Assembly: GCA_022749755.1 (NCBI GenBank)
Contig: CM040440.1
Span: forward strand, 13,999,269-14,063,268
Direction: 5' to 3'
Source: Azadirachta indica
Taxonomy: Eukaryota; Streptophyta; Magnoliopsida; Sapindales; Meliaceae
Length of the DNA stretch: 64,000 bases
Position 1 is the first letter of the stretch; every line of letters starts with the position of its first letter. Below are positions 12,501-24,010 of the stretch, one piece after another. The notes under the pieces were generated by a model, which was given only the letters and a program-made list of their open reading frames with translations, was not told the DNA's origin and ran no database searches. A program made the translations under genes and the position numbers.

Positions 12501-13119
12501 AAACAGTTGACTAATGAAGAAAAGGACCTTTCTGATGACTGCTTGTTTAAGATACTAAATTGGTTCTGCCGATTCACTTCATATATAGCACAGTGCTTGT
12601 CCTTTTAGTCAGAAATTTATTGAGCCTCCATTGCGAAGCTGGTTATATCCTGCATTTGATTTGTGAACCGAGAAGCCATATCTGTCCATTGATGACATTT
12701 CTTTCCTCTGTTTTATTCTTCAGGAAGCAATGGCTAAAGACCTACAAGATCGAACTACAGAATCTGAAATAAACTTAAAGGCATACTTGGCTGATGCTTA
12801 CCTGCACCCGATTTTCCAGACTTTTGAAGAAGAGGAATTGGTGGAGGTTAGAGTTGATAAACTGCAAGTTCATGCAGCAAGTCCTGTGACCAGTGAACTA
12901 AGTTCCCCATCGCCATCCCACTCCCACTCCCAACCCCAACCCCAATCCCAAACCCATCAATATGTTTATCATCCCAGCTCACCACCTCAACAACACCACC
13001 ATGTTTATGATCCAAGTTCCCCACCTCATCAGCATGTTTATAATCCAACATACCCACATGACTACATTTTCCCACCATCATCCCCACCTTCCCATTATAC
13101 CTATCATTATGGAAGTTAA
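6554..13119 (+). CDS. OSCA1.8: OSCA1/CSC1-like hyperosmolality-gated Ca2+ channel, with frameshifts
   Basis: Family role: a plasma-membrane, mechanically and osmotically gated Ca2+-permeable cation channel. Eleven exons: 6554-6867, 8182-8334, 8595-8730, 9303-9405, 9510-9629, 9767-9846, 10072-10413, 10637-10882, 11455-11778, 12249-12482, 12724-13119. Together they encode about 815 residues, the usual OSCA1 size. In order: an N-terminal membrane region (about 1-165), a cytosolic loop that includes NWLDYNQLKFE and GFLGLWG, the channel core with KATFFITYIMVDGWAG, and a Pro/His/Ser-rich tail (735-815). Odd: the frame breaks at an A8 run (9370-9377, one base too many), a T8 run (10316-10323, one too many) and a T4 run (11687-11690, one too few). 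Intron 6 joins a phase-2 donor to a phase-0 acceptor. Either homopolymer assembly errors or a young pseudogene. The OSCA1.8 symbol rests on synteny with At1g32090. Confidence 0.9.
6935..7012 (+). repeat. 39-bp tandem duplication in OSCA intron 1
   Basis: Two consecutive copies of a 39-bp unit that begins ACTTTTTGGTCTGG and ends TTTAATAAC, identical by eye. It lies just after the first exon's donor site (6868), so it does not alter the coding sequence. It makes the open frame run on into the intron. Confidence 0.9.
7484..7560 (+). mobile_element. hAT-type terminus fragment in OSCA intron 1
   Basis: TAGGGATGGCCAAATTTT followed by a G-rich stretch (GGGGTGGGGTTGGGG) matches the ends of the larger elements at 56207 and 61856. 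No opposite terminus or target duplication was found, so this is a truncated or decayed copy. It sits within intron 1 (6868-8181) and is not coding. Confidence 0.5.
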
Positions 13120-13836
13120 AAGTCTTGATCTCACAGGTGCTAATCTCCTTACAGGAAGTCCTGACCATCTGTTTAGGATTCTTTTAATTTATCAATGTAA
13201 ATTCAATTAGGTTGTGGTGTTGTCTTGAAGTTGTCATCTTGCTATGTCTCTGGTTTTTAACATCATTTTATCCTATTCTTTTGCTTGGAATTGTTCTGTA
13301 AAGCGATTCTGCTCTAGTCCTTAAATCTTGAACAGGCAATCAAAGCATTTTGCTCTTTTAATTTCATATCCAGATTGACTGAAGGCATTTACAAATATGC
13401 AGTTTTCAGACTCCCTATTTCTATAGGCAATTGCATATTAACATGCATGATAACATCCAAATATTAGTATTCAAATAGTACAAATTTAATCCAAACCGAT
13501 CCAATTTTAATTGACTTGAATGGTTTCTACCCTTAAAAAATTCAATAGAAAAAAGATGAAAGAAATACTATAATATCAAATGAATTACAGTATAAGTTTA
13601 TTATGATGGTAGAAAAATAAATGAGCTTAACCTATGCCATCTTATGATGGTAGAAAAATAAATGAGCTTAACCTATGCCATCTATGTAACATTGGGCTAA
13701 TTCCCTCTTAACAATAACCAAGCAGAGCACTAACATTCTAAATTCCGGTTGTGTGTTCTTTATTTCCTTTCCTCGGCTCAGCTCAGCCAACTGAAGATTT
13801 CAGGCTAACAATTAATCTTTTAAAGTCTAGAAGCAG
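13120..13836. other. Convergent 3' region between OSCA and 4CL-like genes
   Basis: Holds the 3' ends of two genes transcribed toward each other. Contains a 41-bp tandem duplication (separate entry). No other gene is seen. If the 4CL-like reading frame is corrected by one base, its stop moves to 13820-13822, inside this stretch. Confidence 0.7.
13601..13682 (+). repeat. 41-bp perfect tandem duplication
   Basis: A unit starting TTATGATGGTAG and ending CTATGCCATC occurs twice back to back with a period of 41 bp and no differences by eye. It lies in the OSCA/4CL-like convergent spacer, probably in or near the 3' untranslated regions. Confidence 0.9.
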
Positions 13837-16800
13837 CTAAAGAGTTTTAAGTTCCCTCCGGAGGATCTTCCCGGCAGCAGACTTCGGTATTGACTGTGTA
13901 AAAACCACCCTCCTCACCTTCTTGTAGGGAGCTACCTGCAGAAAACATTAACAAAGATTTCTATGGATAGCCTCATTGTCAAACTTATATATCTGTACAG
14001 CCATCATAAGTAGTAACCTGTTGAGCTAGATAGTCTATAACAGCAGCCTCTGTTAGTGTGCTCCTATTCCTCCTCACTACAAATGCAACTGGTATCTCTC
14101 CAAGCTTTTTATCAATGGCTCTGGATTAGTACAAAACAAAGACTTTATATAAGTTCCATGGTAACGAGGATGAAACAAACACTGACTACATATTCTAAAG
14201 CAACTTTATCAGACTCGTTGTTCTTTATCGTTAAGCATGGAATTGCAGTTCACAACAATGTAAGGCAACTAATGCACTCCCTATCCAGCTAGAGAGCTTT
14301 AAGCCCTCATAACACAACACCTTATTATTCCCTCTTGCACTGCCAAAACAAAGACAGATAGATGGCAGGGCAAGGGGAAGGGGAAGGGGGAGTCGAATGT
14401 ACGCAAATTAGTCTATTCCATGCAATATTCAGAATGGCTTAAACCAAATACTAAAATTTAGTATGTATTCATACTTACCCTGTTACTGCAACATCAAGTA
14501 TCTCAGGATGGGCAATCAGCACAGATTCTAGATCAGCAGGAGCAATCTGTAGACAAGTCGTATTGTAAAGCAGGAAAACATTAATTCACTGCCTCTCACA
14601 AAATAAGCTCTCTTGTCATTCTGATTGCACCCAGTTTATGGACATAATTCAGTCTTCATTATTGAACTACATGCCAGACAAATATGCGATGAAGAATTAA
14701 ATGCTGTGGGATATAAATATTATACCTGAAAGCCATTGTATTTAATAATCTCTTTCAAGCGATCAACTATATATAGATATCCATCTTCATCAAAATAAGC
14801 AATGTCTCCAGTATGTAGCCAACCTTCATTATCAATAGTTGACATTGTTGCCTCAGGATTATTAAGATATTCTGAAAAGTTGACAGCAAATTTGTCACAA
14901 TTTCTACTTCCACTGGGAAAAAAGAAGACAACTAAGATTTATTCTAGCAGCAAGAAGATGTAAACCAGCAATAATATTTTTGACCTTGTATGAGATTTAT
15001 TAGATCAGAACATTATAAAAGATATATATTACAATAATAAATGACTAAATGGAGTCTTCATCCTGCATGAGTTTTTTTATAATACAAAAGGAAAGCGAGT
15101 ATGAATATGAATAGAATTCATAAAATTGTAATCAATCAAAGAAAACAGAAGAACACGAACTAGTCCAAGAATCGGTCACACAACTGCCAAATATGTAAGA
15201 AGGCTCAAAATCATCAAAACTGCCTCGAAGAATCTTAAAGCATCACAGAAACTATAAAGGTGCAAAGATCCACATAGCGCACTTGAAAAGTTGTGAAGCG
15301 CCTTAAGAAATAGTTAAGGTAGTCAGATCAAATACAATAAGAGCTTTCTAAAACCAAAATAACCAAACAACTTGAATAAAATGGTCAAGACGAGATGATG
15401 AAGTTCTGAAAAGATAAGAACAAGCAGCATTCAGTAGATTTAGCAAACAACTTATAAGCATTTCCAGTATGGTAAAAAGTGGTACAATTTGGGAAACAGA
15501 GGAAACATATATCACCTTTCATAGTTCCAGGTCCACGTAGCCATAGCTCGCCGGTAGAACCAGGAGGCAAGAACGAGCCATTAACCCAATCTACCACTTT
15601 AGCTTGAACATTGGGAGCCAGAAGTCCAATAGACAAATATTTACGAGTCGTTGGAGTATTAAGGCCACGAGTTCCAACTGCAGTTGACTCAGTCATACCA
15701 TAACCCTGGAAACAAAATTATCCCACTTAAACATCTCTCAAAAATAAGATTCTTGTCGTTTTTGCATGTTATCCTGGGAAGTAAAAAAGTTAGATTGAAG
15801 ATGGTGGTGCAACTTACCTGAATCAAATCAACATCAGGAAAGGCCTCAATGAAGTCCTCAATGATTCTCCTACTTGAAGGAGCTGCTCCAGAAGAAACCT
15901 GCTTCAAACTCTTTAAGCTATTTCCACAAACACCCTTAGCTCCCTGAGTCAAGGCTATCAATATGGGTGGAACAGTTGGCAAATGAGTTACTCTATACCT
16001 ATCAATTGCTTTCAACATCTCACTAACATCAAATTTCTTCATGACAACAATACTAGTCCCCAATGACAATAATCCTAAAGCAAAAAGTGATAGCCCATAT
16101 ATATGGAACATTGGTAGAACTGCTAAATACACATTCTCAGAACTCAAATACTCATACTGTGAAGCCTCAAACCTCACAAAAAGCTCTATAGCAGCTATAA
16201 AATTCCTGTGTGTTAGCACAACCCCTTTGCTTGCGCCCGTGGTGCCTGATGAATAAAATATGGCTGCTGTATCTTGCTGCCTAATCACTGGTTTCCTAAG
16301 CGAATCAAAATTTCCAGAAAGAAGCTTATAAAAAGCTGAAAATCTAACTTGGTTGGAATCAGTTGCAGGATTTTGTGGAACAGCAATAACAGGAGTACCC
16401 AGTACCTTCAATTTATCAACTTTTTCAAATAAAGTAAACGCAAAACGCACATTACAATCGTTAGCCTGTTTCTTGATCTCTGACAAACTACTTAACGGAT
16501 TCATGGGCGTAACAATTGCACCCAAGTATAAAACAGCCAAGAACAACACTGGAAAGTAAATTGAATTCGGCAAAAGCAACAAGACAACATCACCTTGTGA
16601 AATGCCCATGTGATGAAGACCACAGGCCACAGATTTCACCAAAGGAAAGAGCTCAGAGTAAGAGATTGAATACCCAGATGAAGAATCAATAAGAGCAGAC
16701 ACGCCATTGTGTTGGTGTGAGAAAAGGAAGGAAACAACATCAAGAACTGACTCAGTTGGAAGACGAACAGAAGGATGTTTGCTGTAATAAATTCCCGTTT

Positions 16801-16870
16801 CGGATGCATACCAGGAAGTTGTCTGCTGCTGCCGCTCTTCTGAGGTTTCAGAGAAACAGACTTTCTCCAT
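13837..16870 (-). CDS. 4-coumarate-CoA ligase-like acyl-activating enzyme (4CLL)
   Basis: Family reaction: ATP-dependent adenylation of a carboxylic acid and transfer to coenzyme A. Plant 4CL-like relatives act on hydroxycinnamates, fatty acids or jasmonate precursors, often in peroxisomes. Six exons in transcript order: 15818-16870, 15516-15705, 14726-14871, 14479-14546, 14018-14120, 13837-13935. All splice sites are GT-AG and phases agree, giving 552 residues (typical). Visible motifs: P-loop [10 protein letters not shown] (about 207-216), [40 protein letters not shown] and the C-terminal catalytic-lysine motif PKSAAGK. Substrate cannot be assigned; it resembles proteins annotated 4CLL9. 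Odd: it ends LKTL, but one extra A in the A4 run at 13845-13848 would give [10 protein letters not shown], ending in a PTS1-type SRL. True 4CL of lignin synthesis is less likely, since box II here is GELWLRG rather than GEICIRG. Confidence 0.93.
14368..14390 (+). other. G-quadruplex-forming motif in 4CLL intron
   Basis: Four G-runs of 3, 4, 4 and 5 bases separated by CAA, AA and AA fit the quadruplex pattern with very short loops. It lies in the intron between 4CLL exons 4 and 5 (14121-14478), with the G-rich strand opposite to the transcript. Role is unknown. Confidence 0.75.
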
Positions 16871-16930
16871 TGTCGTTGCTTCTGAGAATAAAACGAATCG
16901 AAGTCTACACTTGACATTGAAACATTAATG

Positions 16931-16940
16931 CTATTTATAG
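16931..16940 (-). promoter_or_regulatory. TATA box of the 4CLL gene
   Basis: On the minus strand this reads CTATAAATAG, a near-ideal plant TATA box. It lies 60 bp upstream of the start codon, predicting a short leader of about 30 nt. Confidence 0.65.
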
Positions 16941-17309
16941 GAAAGCGATCAACCGAGGAAGCGGCAGAGCAGTAAAGAGAATATGTTTTAAAATTTCTTT
17001 AACGACTTTGCGTCAGAATTTCTATTTCTATTTTTGTTTTTCTTAGAACAGTAGCGCAGACTGCACAACAATCTAAATATTTATTTATTTAGATTTAAAT
17101 CTAATAAACGACTCAGAAATTTATTTTCTATGAATCAAATAATAATATCCTAACAGATTACAGTTGCTGAAGTTAAGTTTAGGATATCTTCTTATTTTTT
17201 TAAAATTCAGAATACCTGATACTAAGAGTATTATTCTAATATTTCATACAAAAATATCTCTGCGCTAATTAAGTATATAAACTTTTATATAAACCCTAAG
17301 GCAACACAG

Positions 17310-17451
17310 TTATATTTTATAATAATATTCCATATATGAGATTGTGTGATGATAACATAACATTATAACATACTTAATAATTATATTTTATAACAATATT
17401 CCATATATGAGATTGTGTGATGATAATATAACATTATAACATAGTTAATAC
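17310..17451 (+). repeat. 71-bp tandem duplication
   Basis: Two adjacent copies of a 71-bp AT-rich unit containing CCATATATGAGATTGTGTG differ at about three positions. No coding content. Confidence 0.85.
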
Positions 17452-17888
17452 AATTGAGGTTGTAGGATAAGTTGTATTTGTAGTATTACCGATGTCTACC
17501 TAAATTGATGGTATCAAAATTAAAATATTTCACTCATTAAAACTCAAACTGAAAATTTCAAATTTTACATTAAAATTCTAAAATAAAAGTTAAAATATTA
17601 AAATTTAACGTTAAATTACAAAAATCGAAAATTTTAAAAGTAGATAATTCTAAAGACTAGAATATAAATATAAAAGAATTGTTAGGTACAATTAAAAATT
17701 TTATTTTTAAAAGTTAAAATTATAAATAAATACTTATTTATTTTTATTTGTAGCTATAACGCAATTAGTTATCCTCATACATCCAAATATGCACACTTAT
17801 ATGTACAAATTGAATACTAGTTAATATATCGATGAGGTTTTATTTTATAATTCATTGAAAATTACTTCAAATAATTAAACTTATATAA

Positions 17889-18308
17889 GGTCTGTTTGAT
17901 ATACCTTTTTAAATAGATCTTTTTAAAATAAAATTTTGATTTGTAGAACTTTTATGAGTAGAGTTTTTAATAAAAATTTATTAATCGTTTGGTTATCACA
18001 AATAACTTTTGAAAAAATTTGAATAATTACTTTAATAGACAAATTTTTAATGTTTTATTTTAAAGAAATAACGTATAATTTTTAAAATAAAGTAATGGTA
18101 TTTGAAATAATTTTACTTTTTAAAAAAGTTGAAGAAGGTCTATTATCAAAAACCCAAATTTTAGGCTGCTTCTAATATAAGGAAAATAATTTTTTTAATT
18201 TCCAAAAACTCTTTTTCATTATCAACTAAACAACATTAAAAATTTTGAAAAAGATTTTTATCATTAAAAAAGTTTTTTTGCTCAATGAAAAAGTCAAACC
18301 AAATAAAC
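17889..18308. mobile_element. Possible degenerate hAT-like element
   Basis: The left end GTCTGTTTGATATACCTTTTT and the reverse complement of the right end (GTGTTTATTTGGTTTGACTTTTT) are similar. The flanks TTATATAA and TTATAATT could be a decayed 8-bp target duplication. No reading frame inside. Tentative. Confidence 0.3.
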
Positions 18309-18344
18309 ACTTATAATTATTTATTTTCGACGTTGGCAACGAAT

Positions 18345-18555
18345 GACAACTCAATTTATTAAATTTTTGACAATTCAATTACAACAAATATTTTTTAAAT
18401 TCACAATTCACCAGTGTAATGAAATATCCCAAGCTAAAATTTATAATAATTTTCTTTTGCATTGGTTAGAGGTGACAACTCAGTTTATTAAATTTTTGAC
18501 AATTCAATTATAACAAAAATTTTTTAAATCCTTTTTAGTGTTATATCACTAGTGT
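18345..18555 (+). repeat. Direct duplication with 129-bp period
   Basis: The segment beginning GACAACTCAATTTATTAAAT at 18345 recurs at 18474 with scattered changes over about 75 bp. Non-coding. Confidence 0.7.
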
Positions 18556-20784
18556 AATGGAGTAGTGGTTAATATGGAAAATTTCTCAAAATTTAAAGCT
18601 TACCCTAACCATCATTGTTGTAAGGGTGAATTTCAACCAGCCCCTTTTATTTTATATAAACTTGGAATTACTTGCTAGATTTTTTTAATTAACTGTATAA
18701 TAGATTATTCTCACTCCTTAAAAGTAAAATATATGTTAAGAATAACAACTTTTAACTATATTTTAACTAAAGTTGTCAAGCTCATCAAGGCCCCCTTTCT
18801 CTTCTAATCTAGTAGATTTGTCTCTCAAAAACTCAATATTTATAACAAAAGACTAAAGATTAATCTTTTACTTTCTTGTCGCAAAAAACTATTTTTTATT
18901 ATTAATAATAATTTAGATGAACATTTTGGATTAAGGACTAACATAAAGTGATCAATTTCGATGTCTTTTAGTGTAAATATTGAATGTTATTTTTAAGTTT
19001 GAATATTTATCATTAAATTATATGACATCAACTAATGAAATTGGTGGATCAATCATATATGTATATATAACAAACATAAAAAAATTATCGAAATTTTGGT
19101 GTGAGGTGTAATTGATAAGTCTTCTAATTGTTTTCTTATCGTAGTATGTTAGGAAAGTGTCAAATTACTCTTAAATAACATCATTTCTTTCCTTCTTTTT
19201 CGTGTGTTTATTATGCTTGATCATCTATGGAAATACTTTGAATAAATGAAAATACCTTTAACGGAACAAACTAGAAGACAAAAAAAAGAGACATGGAGAG
19301 AGAAAATAGAAGACAAAAAGAATTAATAACAAGTTGGGTGGTTCACAAATTGTTGATTTTTGCTTTTAGAAAGACATCATGTAGTACTAATATTAGATTC
19401 TAAAATAGTTAAAATTTTGAGTATTTAAACTTGTAAATACCAGTAACGATAAGATTGTAAGCCGTTATTTTAAAATACATTTCTAACTATTAAATTAATT
19501 AACTCGTAATGATTAAAATTATATTTGATAAGTATATTAGTTTGATGTATTAATAGAAATCAAATAATAATGTTAGACATTTGAAAAAGTATCCTATAAG
19601 ATGTATTTTAAATGACAATAAGTGAAGTAACATTCATCAGTTAGATGTCATAGTTATTAATTATGTTATATTCATTTTTTCTATTTATTAATTATATCAT
19701 TTTATATCAATTTAAACTCTTTAATTTTGTGCCAAGTTGACAATTCTTAGATTAAAAATGATAAAGTTTCTTTGTAATTGTATTTAGATAAAAGCCAATG
19801 GTAGCAGTTTGATATTTACTCTTCAGAGGCACTGACTGCAACACGGAGTTGTGACTTGTGAGAGATAAAACGACATGCATCCCACGAGTTGTCTGAAAAT
19901 AATATTAGTAACGTGGCAAATGAGTTTTAAGTTATAATCAAATTATTAAAAGAAGAAATATTAAAAAACTCTTCTTTTTTTTTTTTGTGTATTTATCGAT
20001 TATAGAAACAGTAGTGGAAAGACAAAGACTGTACCTGTCCCACCTGTTTCACTCTTTTTCTTTTTCCCTTTTAATTGCATTTTGGTTAATTCATCAATTC
20101 TATGTAATATAAAATATTTTTTTTTATCTAACTTTATAATATATTTCTTATTCTTCTTTAAGACAATGAAATGGATTTTCAAATGTGTATTTTAAAAAAT
20201 ACGAACATATACAAAAATGAAAGACTATATATAATTTAGTAAACAACATACTTATACTTAATTTGATATTACAGTGAAATTCTACTATACTTCGAATTAG
20301 TATCATGGTAAGATTTTATTATACTTTACAAGTAAAGATAAAAATAGTATTTGATATATATTATCATTAACTTTTAATGTAACCAATCTATATATTTTTT
20401 ATTAATATTTTATATATAAGACGTGTTTGATACGCTGAACTTAATTCTATTATTTTATCGTAAAGGATAAAAATTTTTTAATTCAATATTTGGTGAAAAA
20501 AGTTAAAGGGATTAAACTGTATAATATATAATTAATTAACAAAAAATAAATTTTATATAATTAATTATTTTTATTATAATTATACATCAAACATAATATT
20601 ATATTAAAATTTATCCAATATAATATGATATAGTGCAGTTTAATACAATCTATTAAATTTCAATACAGACGAATGCGACGACGTAACACATACCGTAATG
20701 TTTTCATCCCAAACCATGTGATATCCCAACAGAAGTTTAATAGTACCGAGATATAATATGATTAAATAATATTTTAAGCTCTAA

Positions 20785-20816
20785 ATAATAATAATTATTA
20801 TTATTATTATTATTAT
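20785..20816 (+). repeat. AT-rich trinucleotide microsatellite
   Basis: TAATAATAA followed by an ATT run of about nine units. Useful only as a length-polymorphic marker. Confidence 0.85.
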
Positions 20817-22324
20817 GAAGCATTATAGAATTTGCATGCGAAGTCGTTGGCTTGACTGGAAGAGGGGACAGAAAGGCGGGCGAGCGGCAAGAGGCGACGG
20901 GCTCTCGTCTAAGCCGACGTACCCACCCAATTAATTTTCTTACAATATGCACTTCAAATTTGACAACCAATTTGACTAAGATTTATATATATATATATAT
21001 AAACAATTTTCATCAATGAAATCTTCCTTATTGTACGAATTTGAATTCCAATCCAATAAATCTCGATGTTTGTACTTCTTTGATTTTGATTCAATGAATA
21101 TCACTTACTAAGTTCCCATTCAGTAACATGGCAATGCAAGTTGTTAAATGGATAGTTGTTTAGATTCTTAAGATATGGTTTAATGTATATTTTAGTTCTA
21201 GTAATTTAAAAATTATTTATTTAATTTTCAATTTATTAAATGAGTCAGTAATTAAAATAAGTATTAATTTTTTTCATCGCCCAATTCTTAAAATTAAGCA
21301 TACTACTGTATATATTGAGAATTTGGAACTCAAAAATATCAATAATGATTTATCCTAAGCATTATATTGATTTTCAATATTAAATGAGAGTCAAATGCGT
21401 AATTTTTAAACTAATAGGATTAAAATGTATATTTAACAATATTTTAAAGATCTAACGATATTTTTTTTATTAAAATATAAAATAAACAATTTTAAAACAA
21501 TAAATATTTATCATCTAATGAATGAATGACACCTTAATTATCATGTTATTTTGGGATAAATTTTCGGAATATCTAATATTAGTCCTTACATATAGTTAAA
21601 GATCAAGTCTAATGTACGAAGAAATGTACTTTTACTAAGACGAAGTTTACATTATTACTACTAACAACTTAATCAAAAGACAATCCGAACCACTAACCAT
21701 TAAACATATCTAATTAAAAACTCAACTCGAAATTTACTCTCATATAGAAAAAGATTGTTCTCAAAAACATAAAAACTAAACCCTAACCTCAAGTTGAAAT
21801 GATAAAATAAGTAGAATAAGACTAAATAAAATTGAAATAAAATGTACTTTTTTTATATATTGTATTACAACTCTATTGATGTTTATATTAAAATTTTACT
21901 AAAAGTTTAAATATAATAATTATACTACACTCTAAATGTCTACACATATATAATACAATATCTATTTTTTAAATATAATAATTATGTTATATTTTAAATT
22001 TTTACGCATATATAATACGGTGTCTAAATATCTAATGTACTCTTACATGACAAAAAGTTAAATTTCAATTAATTTGATAAATTTATTCAAACAAGACTTA
22101 GAAATAGTAAAATAAGTACTATAATCTTGATGGTTCTACTTGTGGATTAAAAAATATGAAATAAAAAACTATTTGTTTGGCAAAGTTGGTGTGAGAACTT
22201 CTTTCATGTGATTATTTTATATAAAAAAATGAATATATTGAGTTGCCAAAATTTTCGCAAATCTTGTCTAGTTGCTGAGTTCAGCTCGCTTTATCTTCAT
22301 ATTATAAATTAATAAAGTATTTTG

Positions 22325-22680
22325 TAAACTTTGTTGGTTTCCTTTAACTAAGAGAATCTATCTCTCAAGTTGTAGTATTCATAGTAGTAATTGATATATA
22401 CTTCTTACTTTTCTTTTTAAAATATTTGACTTAGTATTATTTCAAGTTTCTAGCCTTTCTCCCTTTCTTTATTAGCACTAGTGCAAGCAAATCACATGCC
22501 CTTGATTTTATAGGGCTTTTAATAATAATAATAATAATAATAATAATGTTGGTAAGAGATTCAAACCCTTATTTTCTTTTAAACTATAAATACATGTATA
22601 ATCTATTAATATTATAATTAAAAAAATTTTAAGAAAGTTACACACAAGCATCTATAGCACACTTCAGGTGTCTACGTACT
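22325..22680 (+). repeat. Copy A of a diverged direct duplication
   Basis: Shares blocks in the same order with 23345-24010: AACTTTGTT, AACTTGTAGTA, TTTCTAGCC, then GTGCAA.CAAATCACATGCCCTT, TATAGGGCTTTTAA, an AAT trinucleotide run (22521-22548), then ACTATAAATACATGTATAAT. The spacing is about 1.0-1.3 kb. This could be two insertions of one repeat family or a segmental duplication. Confidence 0.75.
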
Positions 22681-23344
22681 GATTAATTCAAGTATTTCAA
22701 AAATATTTATTAAAATATTAATTTATTAAAAACTAACAATTATACCTTATAAGACAGTAATTAGCTAAAAATTATTTTTAAACTCCTAAATAAAAATAAA
22801 TATAAGAATAATGATAAGTATTTATTTTATTATAATAATATGTTGACAATAAAATAGTTATTAATAACTAAATATAAATTTATTTTATTTTATTTTATAA
22901 TATATTAACATTTAACATTAATTACCTATTATAATAAAATTTATTAGAACATAATACTTATGATTATATATTTATATATCCCTAAAATATATGTAATATA
23001 ATAAAAGTAAAATATATGATATGAACAATGACTGCTCAACTTGAATTGTCACTACTAATTAAAGACGTACCTTCATTTATCTATATGTTAAAATCATTTT
23101 ATTATTTCGTTATTTATCTAATTTACTCTTAATTTTTTAAAAAAAATTATTTTTTTCTCATTGAATTCTGGTTTAAAATAATTTATTTTTTATCCTTCAC
23201 TTATAGCTATTTTTGAAAAAAATTAGTTGTAAAATTACATTTGATGTTGATGCTACAATATCATCAAGATGTAAATACCAATGGACCTACCAAATTCTCG
23301 GTCAAAAAATAAAATTTATGTTCAAGCAAGGATGCTATTTTTTA

Positions 23345-24010
23345 AACTTTGTTTTTTTACTTGACTATTGACAATTAATCTATTTCCCAACTTGTAGTAC
23401 TAATAGTAATTAATAAATACTTTAAATTTTTTTTTAAAAAAAATTGATTTAAGTTGTTCTATTTTCCAATTTAGTATTATTTTAAGTTTCTAGCCCTCCC
23501 ATTTTTTTTATTAGCATTAGTGCAACCAAATCACATGCCCTTCTGTTTATAGGGCTTTTAACATTTGATAATAATAATAATAATTATTATTTATTTAAGT
23601 TAAGAGTATAGTATATAAAGACATATTGTATACTCCTTTATCATTCTCAATTGTTGATATTATACTCATTCCGAAATGAAAAAAATAAATGTTACTCCTT
23701 ATCAAACGTACGCTTACAATATTTTTCTCCTATTAGATTCAAATACCTTAAAATTTTTTTAGTCATTTTTTATTGATTTATTATTTTACCCTTTAAATTT
23801 GAATTTTGATCTTGAATATAATTAGTCTAGGTAAGGTCTAAATTGAAATCCAATAAAAAAAAATATTGAAAACAAATTCAAACCCTCATACTTTGGGTTG
23901 AATTAAAGAATTCAACCACCAAGCTAAAAGTTTTTTTTTTTTTTTAAAACTATAAATACATGTATAATATATTAACATACATTTATAACGCACTCCAAAT
24001 ATATACGTAC
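23345..24010 (+). repeat. Copy B of a diverged direct duplication
   Basis: Partner of 22325-22680. It is longer because about 350 bp separate the AAT run from the shared ACTATAAATACATGTATAAT block. No reading frame. Confidence 0.75.

Noticed and set aside
12848..13210. Frames on both strands over the OSCA tail
   Set aside because: Low-complexity Pro/His codons give open frames in several phases; only the frame from 12724 to 13119 joins the upstream exons.
15385..16917. Open frames on both strands across the 4CLL first exon
   Set aside because: Only the minus-strand frame has adenylate-forming enzyme motifs and phase-correct splice sites; the others are shadows.
17290..17298. AAACCCTAA telo-box at 17290 (also 21780)
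   Set aside because: Isolated nine-base motif far from any gene start; not a telomeric array.
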